NCBI RefSeq assembly: GCF_000721175.1
Contig: NZ_JOEZ01000007.1
Coordinates: 310,001-374,000, forward strand
Origin: Streptomyces anulatus
GTDB taxonomy: Bacteria; Actinomycetota; Actinomycetes; Streptomycetales; Streptomycetaceae
Direction: 5' to 3'
Length of the DNA: 64,000 nt
Shown here: piece after piece, positions 57,926-64,000 of the stretch
Layout: the number at the start of each line of letters is the position of its first letter
How positions within the stretch are numbered: position 1 is the stretch's first letter
Position numbers and translations under genes: made by a program
Notes under the pieces: generated by a model
What the model saw: only the letters and a program-made list of their open reading frames with translations
Databases searched by the model: none
Told to the model about the DNA's origin: nothing

Positions 57926-60847
57926 TCAGGCCACCGGGAAGGCGTAGAAGGACCTGTCCCGCTGGATGACTACGGTCTCGCCGACGGCGAGCGCCCGGTA
58001 CGACGCGCTCACGGTCGCTCCCTTCGGATCGGCCGACCCGATGTCCTGGAACTTCCACAGCCGCTCGCCGTCGGCCGCCGAGAACGCCGTGACCTGGACG
58101 GCGTCGGCGGCGATCAGGGTCTTCCCGCCGGCGCTCAGCGTGAGCGACGGGGCGTTCCCGATGCCCGGCACCTCCGTGGAGCGCCGCCACACGAGCCGGC
58201 CGCTCTCCCGTTCCACCGCGCCGACCAGCCGGCTGCGTTCGGTGGTGTGGATCAGCGGCCCGGCGACCAGCGGGGTGCCGAACCACGACCCGTCGCTGCC
58301 CTCGACGCGCCACAGCGGCTTCGTCGTGTCCGTCTCGAACGCCTGGAGGTCCTTGCCGACCGCCGCGTACAGCGTCCCGTCCTCGTCGCCCGTGGTGGCC
58401 GCCTCCAGGGAGGCCGCGCCGTACTGCTTGGTCCACAGCAGCTTGCCGGTCTTCCGGTCGAACGAGCGGACCGACCCCTTCCCCTTGGCCGCCTTGACCT
58501 CGGCCGCCGTCAGGCTGGCCGCGTCCTGCCGTACGAGGACGTCGGCGGAACGCTCCGCGACCACCCGGTAGGCCGGAGTGCCCGGGGCGCGGCCCGCGGG
58601 CACGGGGGTCCGCCACAGCTCCTTGCGCTGCACGATGTCGTACGCGAAGAAGTGGGCCTGGACGACTTCCTTGTCCTTCTCCTTCTTCTTGCCCTTCTTC
58701 GGCTTGGGGGCCTTCACGGTGACCGTGTGCGATCCGGTGAACCAGATGACCGGCCCGGAGCTGCCGGCCAGCCGCCCGACGGTGAGGCCCGGCAGGTCGG
58801 CGAAGGCGTCCGTGTAGCGCACGCGGTGCACGACCTTGCCGTTCTTCGGTGACAGCCACAGGAACTCCGTCGGGCTCGCCACGAAGACCAGGTCGTCCCC
58901 CGCCGCCAGTGCGGCCTGTCCCTTCGCGGCGTCCGCACGCTGCCACAGCCGCTTGCCGGTGCGCAGGTCCACGGCGCTGGCCTGGCTCTCGCTGGTCACC
59001 ACGAGCAGCTTGTCCCGCCATACGGCGGTGGTGAGGGGGGACGACTCGGAGTCCGGGTGCGCGTAGCTCCAGCGCGGCTCGGGGGCCTGCCCGGGAAGCG
59101 TACGGCGGGGCTTCGGGGCGGGCTTGTCGTCGGTCGCCGCCGCGGTGTCCCCGGACCCGAGCGCGGCGACCGAACCGCCGCCCACGATCAGCCCGCCGAC
59201 ACCCGCCGCCGCGATGGTCAGCAGGGTCCGGCGGCTCGCTGCGGGGTCCGGCGCCGGGGCCGGCGCGGGAGGCAGCGGCAATGAGACCATCGGCCCCCCG
59301 CCGGGGCCGCCGGGACCTGCGGGCCCGGCCGGGAGCGCGGCGGCGGGGTACGGGGCGGGGCCGCCGTGGGTGTGGCCCGGCTGCTGCGGGGCACCGGCGG
59401 CGGGTGCGGCGGGCAGCGCGGGCGGCACCGGGCCGGCCGCCGGGGCGAGGGCGGCGCCCGGGGGTGCGGTGAGTTCGTGGGGGAGCGCGAGCTGGGTCGT
59501 CGGGCGGTCGTTCTGCGGTGGCCGGGGCCCGGTGTCGAGGAACCGGGTGGTGCCCCGGTCCTCACCGATGTCCCCGTCGCCCGCGGCCACCGGCGCGGCG
59601 ATGGGCTCCTGGGGCGTGGCGGCGTCCGCCGGCCGTGCGGGGGCGTTGAACGACGCGTCCACCGGTGCCGCGGGCAGCGGCCGGGCGTCCTCGGGCTCCG
59701 GGGCTGTACGTGCGTCCTTCGGCTCAGGGTTCGTGCGGGGGTCCTCGGGCAGGGCGTCGTTCGTGCGGGGGCTCTCGGACCGTGCGCCTTCGGGCCGGGC
59801 GTCCTCGGGCTCCGGGGACGCCTCCGGCACGGGCGCCGGGGCTCCCTCCGCCGCAGGCGCCGACGTCTCCTCCGACGCGGGTTCCGGGGTCTCCTCCGCC
59901 GCAGCCGCCCCGGTCCCCTCCCCCTCCTCCGGCACCTCCAGCGCCAGGACCCGCGCCTCCTGGTCCGCGACCGCCGCCGCGAGCCGTTCGGGGAGCCAGC
60001 CGCCCCGGGCGAGGCCCGCCGCGCCCTCCAGGGCCAGCTCGGCGGCGACCGTGCCGGCGGTGGGCCGCTCGGCCGGGTCCTTGGCCAGGCAGCTCGCGAT
60101 CAGCTCGCGCAACGGCTCGGGTACGGCGTCGAGTCCGGGCTCGTCCTCGGCGATCCGGCGGGCGGCCTCCTCGGCCGGGCCCTCCGCGAACGGGGTCGTC
60201 CCGGTCGCCGCGTACGCCAGCAGCAGCCCCAGTACGAACAGGTCGGAGGCGGCGGAGACCTCCTTGCCCTCGATCTGCTCGGGCGTCAGATAGCCCAGCC
60301 GCACCGAGAGCTGGCCGCCCGGCCCGGCCTCCGCCGACGCGGCGGCGCCCAGCGGGCCGAAGGCGGTGAGGCGGGGGCCGTCGACGGCCAGCAGGACCGT
60401 GCCCGGGGCCAGCCCCTGGAGCACGGACCCGGCGGCGTGCACCCGGGAGAGGATCTCGGCGATGCCCGCGCCCAGTATCCGCAGGGCCCGCTCGGGCAGC
60501 GGACCGGCGATCCCGATCGCCTCGGCCAGCGGCAGCGCGGGGACGTAAGCCGCCGCCGTCCACAGGGGTTGCGGCCCGTCCGCGGGGGCCTCCGCCGTAC
60601 CACCGGTGTCCAGGGGCGGGGCCACCCAGCCGCCGGCGAGGCGTTCGGCGGTGCGGGCCTCGGCCTGGAAGCGGCGGCTGAAGACCGGTACGGCGGCCAG
60701 CTCGGGGCGCGCGGCGGTGATGAGGGCCATCTCGCCGGAGCCGGTGTCCCGGGCCACGTACCGCACGGCGCTCGCGCCTTCGTGGAAGCGGGCCAGCGCG
60801 GTGAAGCGGCCGAAGCGGCGTGGATCGTCCTGACGCAGCGCCTCCAT
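57926..60847 (-). CDS. Membrane pseudokinase fused to a PQQ-type beta-propeller
   Basis: A 973-residue protein. Residues about 10-270 have the protein kinase fold but lack the key residues: the ATP-binding Lys strand reads MALITAARPELAAV without a Lys, the HRDLKPxN catalytic loop is replaced by LQGLAPGTVLL, and DFG is replaced by TAFGP. The later APE-like GYLTPEQIEG and DLFVLGLLLAYAATGTTPF are kept. A 300-residue Pro/Ala/Glu-rich linker follows, then a membrane helix (TLLTIAAAGVGGLIVGGGSV) and, outside, PQQ/WD-like repeats with LVVTSESQASAVDLRTGKRL and similar blades. It probably binds ligand outside and partners inside without phosphorylating them. ATG 60847 has AGGGGGG upstream. Confidence 0.85.
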   Translation of the reverse strand: MEALRQDDPRRFGRFTALARFHEGASAVRYVARDTGSGEMALITAARPELAAVPVFSRRFQAEARTAERLAGGWVAPPLDTGGTAEAPADGPQPLWTAAAYVPALPLAEAIGIAGPLPERALRILGAGIAEILSRVHAAGSVLQGLAPGTVLLAVDGPRLTAFGPLGAAASAEAGPGGQLSVRLGYLTPEQIEGKEVSAASDLFVLGLLLAYAATGTTPFAEGPAEEAARRIAEDEPGLDAVPEPLRELIASCLAKDPAERPTAGTVAAELALEGAAGLARGGWLPERLAAAVADQEARVLALEVPEEGEGTGAAAAEETPEPASEETSAPAAEGAPAPVPEASPEPEDARPEGARSESPRTNDALPEDPRTNPEPKDARTAPEPEDARPLPAAPVDASFNAPARPADAATPQEPIAAPVAAGDGDIGEDRGTTRFLDTGPRPPQNDRPTTQLALPHELTAPPGAALAPAAGPVPPALPAAPAAGAPQQPGHTHGGPAPYPAAALPAGPAGPGGPGGGPMVSLPLPPAPAPAPDPAASRRTLLTIAAAGVGGLIVGGGSVAALGSGDTAAATDDKPAPKPRRTLPGQAPEPRWSYAHPDSESSPLTTAVWRDKLLVVTSESQASAVDLRTGKRLWQRADAAKGQAALAAGDDLVFVASPTEFLWLSPKNGKVVHRVRYTDAFADLPGLTVGRLAGSSGPVIWFTGSHTVTVKAPKPKKGKKKEKDKEVVQAHFFAYDIVQRKELWRTPVPAGRAPGTPAYRVVAERSADVLVRQDAASLTAAEVKAAKGKGSVRSFDRKTGKLLWTKQYGAASLEAATTGDEDGTLYAAVGKDLQAFETDTTKPLWRVEGSDGSWFGTPLVAGPLIHTTERSRLVGAVERESGRLVWRRSTEVPGIGNAPSLTLSAGGKTLIAADAVQVTAFSAADGERLWKFQDIGSADPKGATVSASYRALAVGETVVIQRDRSFYAFPVA

Positions 60848-60954
60848 GGCGCACCCCCCTTGTGACCGTCCTTCGGCGACCGAGTGACCCGTCCTTCGGC
60901 ACCTGACCGTCGATCTTAGGGCCTGTGCCCCGCGGGAGGCCCGCCCGCCGTCGC

Positions 60955-61230
60955 TCAGTCGCGGCCTGAGGGTTTGGACCAGGGCCACTTGAGGGTGCGG
61001 TGCTCGCGGCCCCCGGGGGCGTACTCGTACACCCAGCCGCGCTGCAGCCCGAGCCGCTTGGTGTGACCGGCCGGGACCCGCTGGTAGGCGTACACGGTGG
61101 CGGGACCGCCGTCGGGGGAGGGCACCGGGACCTCGTACCACTTCGGTGGATGGCCGGTCGGGCCCAGCAGGATCGGCAGGACCCGGCCGTCCAGGGGGCC
61201 GCCGCGGAAACGGGTGTTCTCGCTCTTCAC
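60955..61230 (-). CDS. Hypothetical protein, 91 residues
   Basis: A small protein with an even, soluble composition: FRGGPLDGRVLPILLGPTGH, PPKWYEVPVPSPDGGPATVY, AYQRVPAGHTKRLGLQRGW and a Trp/Lys-rich end. I do not recognise a named domain, although related small proteins occur in Streptomyces. The GTG start at 61230 lies 5 bp beyond the stop of the TetR gene and has no strong ribosome-binding site, so translation may depend on coupling to tetR. It could start a few codons upstream within the TetR gene. Confidence 0.6.
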   Translation of the reverse strand: MKSENTRFRGGPLDGRVLPILLGPTGHPPKWYEVPVPSPDGGPATVYAYQRVPAGHTKRLGLQRGWVYEYAPGGREHRTLKWPWSKPSGRD

Positions 61231-61234
61231 CCGG

Positions 61235-62011
61235 TCAGTCTGACGCAGGGGACGCGGGCAGCAGGTGTGCCGCCTCCGCAAGGACCGGAATCACCCGCTC
61301 CGCGAGTCGTCCGGCCGGGCCGTCGGCCCGCTCCAGGGCCAGCAGGTCGCTCACCACCGCCGCGGTCTCCGGGTCGGTGGCGGCGGTCGCGGCGAGCAGG
61401 GCGATCAGGTGGTCGACCAGCCAGCCGCGCAGTTCGGCCGCATCCGGCCGCTTCCCGTCGTCCAGCCAGATCAGCGAGGCCGCCTCGACGGCCGCGATCC
61501 AACTGCGCACCATCATCCGCAGCCTCGGCCCGGCCGGCTGCTCCTCGGCCTCGCCGATCCGCCCGAGATGGCGCAGGATCTCGTCGGCCGCCGCCCGTCG
61601 CACCCCGTCCACGATCGTCGTCGTACGGGAGGTCTCCACGACGCTGCCGCCGCGCAGCAGGGCGCTGAACCCGGTGTCGTGCTCGTCGACGAAACGCAGA
61701 TAGCGGTCCAGTACCCGGGCGACCCGCTCGGTGGGCGGGCCCACCGGCGGTTCGGTGAAGCACAGTGTCAGCTCGTCGGCCGCCGAGCCGAGCGCGGCCT
61801 CGTACAACTGCTGCCGCCCGCCCGGGAAGTAGCGGTAGACGAGCGGCCGGGACACCCCGGCCGCCACCGCCACCTCGTCGAGCGAGACCTCGTCGGGCGC
61901 CCGGTGGGCGAAGAGGCCGAGCGCGGCGAGCAGCAGCTGGGAGCGGCGCTCCTCGACGCTGAGCCTGCGGTACGTCGCCCGGGGCGGCGGGACTGCGGCG
62001 GTGGAGGTCAT
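61235..62011 (-). CDS. TetR-family transcriptional regulator
   Basis: A 258-residue TetR regulator. The N-terminal helix-turn-helix is LSVEERRSQLLLAALGLFAH, then APDEVSLDEVAVAAGVSRPL and VYRYFPGGRQQLYEAALG. The C-terminal ligand-binding part has ERVARVLDRYLRFVDEHDTG and SWIAAVEAASLIWLDDGKRP. It follows the diiron oxygenase gene by 34 bp on the same strand, so it probably controls that gene and the divergent one. AGG lies just upstream of ATG 62011. Its ligand is unknown. Confidence 0.93.
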   Translation of the reverse strand: MTSTAAVPPPRATYRRLSVEERRSQLLLAALGLFAHRAPDEVSLDEVAVAAGVSRPLVYRYFPGGRQQLYEAALGSAADELTLCFTEPPVGPPTERVARVLDRYLRFVDEHDTGFSALLRGGSVVETSRTTTIVDGVRRAAADEILRHLGRIGEAEEQPAGPRLRMMVRSWIAAVEAASLIWLDDGKRPDAAELRGWLVDHLIALLAATAATDPETAAVVSDLLALERADGPAGRLAERVIPVLAEAAHLLPASPASD

Positions 62012-62045
62012 GCCACCGAGCCTAAGCGCTGACCCGCGGTACACG

Positions 62046-62981
62046 TCAGGCCAGCAGACCGGAGCTGCGCCACAGCCGGCGGCCGACGCCGTTCAGCAGT
62101 CCGATGTCGTCGAAGAAGTCGGTGAGCCGTTTCGCGCCGGACTGCATGACCTCGGCGCGGTGCCCGCTCGCCTTCACCTGGGCGACGGCCTCGCGGCGGT
62201 CCAGGCCGACGTTCTCGTACACCTGCGGGTTCACGAAGCAGACGGAGAAGACCCGGGCCGCCTCGCCGCAGCTGACCTTGGTGAGCTCCCGCTCCCAGCG
62301 CGGGGCGGTCACCATCTGGCGGCGCAGCTCCTCCCGGGCGTACCGCACGTGCCGGGCCTCCTCGATCACATGGATCCGGGTCACGCCGCGCACCAGGGTC
62401 TGCACCCGCTCGTCCGGGAAGGTGAGCCGCTGCATCCAGTCGAGGATCTCCTCGCCCAGCAGGGTCGCCGCGAACGAACCGGGGGTGGTGGAGACGGTCT
62501 TCAGGACCCGCGCGAGGTTGTGGTAGACGCGCGGCACCGGGTACGTCGGGGCGCCGCCCCAGTCGATCATGCGGCCGAACATCATCGAGTGCCGGCACTC
62601 GTCGGCTATCTCCGTGAGCGCGTAGCGGACGTGGTTGCTGGTCACCGGCTTGTCGTAGACGTGCCGGACCAGCAGCTGCATCAGGATGATCTCGAACCAG
62701 ATGCCGAGCGAGGCCAGCGCGGCCGCCTCGTGCCGGGAGAGGTCGAGGCGCTGCTCCTCGGACATGCGGTCCCACATCGGGGTCCCGTACAGCGAGACCA
62801 GCTCCGGCGGCCAGAACCACTTGCCCTCCTCGACGGCCGCGTCCCAGTCGAGTTCGGCGTCGGGGTCGAAGGAGTGCTTGGCCGAGGATTCGAGCAGCCG
62901 CAGGGCGATCTGCTCGCGGTCGCGGAGCGGCCCGAGCGCGTCGCGGAGCACGGTCACGTCGCCGGCGGTGACGGTCGTCAT
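62046..62981 (-). CDS. AurF-type diiron oxygenase
   Basis: A 311-residue non-haem diiron protein of the AurF/p-aminobenzoate N-oxygenase family. Iron-binding Glu and His occur in ALTEIADECRHSMMFGRMID (E-x-x-H), GVTRIHVIEEARHVRYAREE (EExxH) and the intervening ASLGIWFEIILMQLL helix. It would use O2 to oxidise an amine or another substrate. It is divergent from the second diiron protein at 63237 and lies upstream of the TetR gene in the same operon. A TTGACG element with a spacer of 17 bp to TCTCAT is a possible promoter 59 bp ahead of the ATG. Confidence 0.88.
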   Translation of the reverse strand: MTTVTAGDVTVLRDALGPLRDREQIALRLLESSAKHSFDPDAELDWDAAVEEGKWFWPPELVSLYGTPMWDRMSEEQRLDLSRHEAAALASLGIWFEIILMQLLVRHVYDKPVTSNHVRYALTEIADECRHSMMFGRMIDWGGAPTYPVPRVYHNLARVLKTVSTTPGSFAATLLGEEILDWMQRLTFPDERVQTLVRGVTRIHVIEEARHVRYAREELRRQMVTAPRWERELTKVSCGEAARVFSVCFVNPQVYENVGLDRREAVAQVKASGHRAEVMQSGAKRLTDFFDDIGLLNGVGRRLWRSSGLLA

Positions 62982-63039
62982 GGCGGGAGCACCTCACACA
63001 GGGGTTGCCGGGAACAGGAGTTACCGGCGGTCACTCCTT

Positions 63040-63068
63040 ATGAGACTACCTGTCAGCAAGGCCGTCAA
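63040..63068 (-). promoter_or_regulatory. Promoter candidate for the AurF-like gene
   Basis: On the minus strand TTGACG (63068-63063) and TCTCAT (63045-63040) are 17 bp apart. One copy of the ACCTGTCAG repeat lies in the spacer (63048-63056), where a bound regulator would block polymerase. Confidence 0.4.
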
Positions 63069-63131
63069 TCCCTTGCGCGCGATCCCGTACGACTTGTTGA
63101 CCCGCTGTCTACCAAGGTGTGAACCTGTCAG
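63048..63131. promoter_or_regulatory. Direct 9-bp repeats ACCTGTCAG between the diiron genes
   Basis: ACCTGTCAG occurs at 63048-63056 and again at 63123-63131, in the 255-bp divergent region between the two diiron genes. The pair is a plausible pair of operator half-sites for the neighbouring TetR protein. Confidence 0.4.
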
Positions 63132-63236
63132 GGAGGCGGTCGGCGCTCACGCTCAACCGCCCTGGGTGTGACGGAATTTGTCGAGCGGATCGAGCAGGTC
63201 GAGCAGGTCGAGTCAGTCGAGGCGAAGGAGTCGTCC

Positions 63237-64000
63237 GTGTCCACACATGACCTCTACACCACCCCGCCCGCCGAACCGATCTGGCAGGTCCCCGCCACCG
63301 GAGCCGCCCGGTTCAGCTGGGACTACGACGACGGACGCGAACGCCTCCTCGCCCTCTACCAGAAGGGCAAGGACAAGCAGTGGGACGGCAACAAGCGCAT
63401 CGACTGGTCCCTGGAGGTCGACCCCACCGACCCGCTCGGCACCCCCGACGAGGCACTCACGCTGTACGGCACCCCGCACTGGGCGAAGATGACGGAGACG
63501 GACCGGGGCGAGCTGCGCAAGCACTACACCTCCTGGCAGTTCAGCCAGTTCCTGCACGGCGAGCAGGGCGCGATGGTGTGCGCGGCCAGGATCGTGGAGT
63601 CCGTCCCCGACCTGGACGCCAAGTTCTACTCCGCGACGCAGACCATGGACGAGGCCCGGCACGCCGAGATCTACGGCCGCTTCCTGCACGAGAAGATCGG
63701 CATGCTCTACCCGGTCAACGACAACCTCCAGGGGCTGCTGGGCGACACCCTGCGCGACTCCCGCTGGGACATGCCCTACCTCGGGATGCAGGTCCTCATA
63801 GAAGGCCTGGCGCTGGCCGCCTTCGGGATGATCCGCGACACCACGACCAAGCCGCTGCCCAAGCAGATCCTCGCGTACGTCATGCAGGACGAGGCCCGGC
63901 ACGTCGCCTTCGGGCGGATGGCACTGCGCGACTACTACCAGCAGCTGAGCGACGCCGAACTCCGCGAGCGCGAGGAGTTCGTCATCGACGGCTGCTACCT
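63237..64000 (+). CDS. Ferritin-like diiron protein, cut by the window end
   Basis: The first 254 residues of a diiron protein; no stop is reached. Iron-binding helices are seen in FLHGEQGAMVCAARIVESVP, QTMDEARHAEIYGRFLHEKI (DEARH), GLALAAFGMIRD and YVMQDEARHVAFGRMALRDY (the second DEARH). The pattern is that of ferritin-like/ribonucleotide-reductase-like oxygenases seen next to AurF genes, with an N-terminal Trp-rich lead. I chose GTG 63237, six bases after AAGGAG; an upstream in-frame GTG (63168) would add a repetitive VEQVEQVES leader. It is divergent from the AurF-like gene, so the two may form a two-enzyme pathway under TetR control. Confidence 0.85.
   Translation, partial: MSTHDLYTTPPAEPIWQVPATGAARFSWDYDDGRERLLALYQKGKDKQWDGNKRIDWSLEVDPTDPLGTPDEALTLYGTPHWAKMTETDRGELRKHYTSWQFSQFLHGEQGAMVCAARIVESVPDLDAKFYSATQTMDEARHAEIYGRFLHEKIGMLYPVNDNLQGLLGDTLRDSRWDMPYLGMQVLIEGLALAAFGMIRDTTTKPLPKQILAYVMQDEARHVAFGRMALRDYYQQLSDAELREREEFVIDGCY

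Overview
The window is high-GC, tightly packed actinobacterial DNA. Its gene content points to a Streptomyces chromosome: a conservon (cvnABCD), sodN/sodX nickel superoxide dismutase, the fused KGD-type 2-oxoglutarate dehydrogenase, PadR/DUF4097 and DUF6104 genes, many GTG starts, ATGA overlaps and leaderless promoters. From memory, the order sodN-sodX, glutamate-type ABC transporter, NADP malic enzyme, kgd, lon matches a core segment of the S. coelicolor chromosome; this was not checked by alignment. No rRNA, tRNA, CRISPR array or complete insertion sequence was seen.

Layout. 1-11 kb: the end of a LysR regulator, an epimerase, a small membrane-protein gene broken by an in-frame TAG, DUF952 and NmrA-like genes. 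These are followed on the minus strand by a closely coupled group (alpha/beta hydrolase, acyltransferase, sensor kinase, response regulator, two DUF1266 paralogues) and a second hydrolase with a perfect 18-bp TetR-type operator but no regulator beside it. 11-24 kb is an accessory island. It holds gene fragments, a NUDIX hydrolase, a DUF3825 protein, an XRE regulator coupled to an accessory peptide deformylase, a divergent operon of four glycosyltransferase-like proteins plus a P-loop kinase, a decayed Tn554-like recombinase module, a HAD C-terminal fragment, a HEAT-like protein and a wrecked tyrosine integrase that abuts sodN.

24-49 kb is core: sodN/sodX, a CGNR regulator, a methyltransferase, a polar amino-acid ABC operon, malic enzyme, a tandem 39-bp repeat array, a quinone-oxidoreductase-like protein, a GH5 glycosidase with a hairpin over its start codon, a DUF4097-PadR operon, kgd, an OmpR-type two-component system, a spermidine-synthase-like protein, lon with a ClgR-box match, and a polysaccharide deacetylase divergent from a MarR regulator.

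49-64 kb: a PP2C-like protein, a conservon followed by a 64-bp IS5-type MITE and a StyA-type flavin monooxygenase, an NlpC/P60 hydrolase, a membrane pseudokinase with a PQQ beta-propeller, and a TetR-linked divergent pair of diiron proteins, the last cut by the window end.

The most novel-looking parts are the island glycosyltransferase/kinase cassette with its divergent XRE-deformylase pair, the MITE sitting exactly on the cvnD stop codon, the pseudokinase-propeller protein, and the hairpin over the GH5 start. Convergent gene pairs are separated by strong perfect hairpins, several of which are listed as bidirectional terminators.
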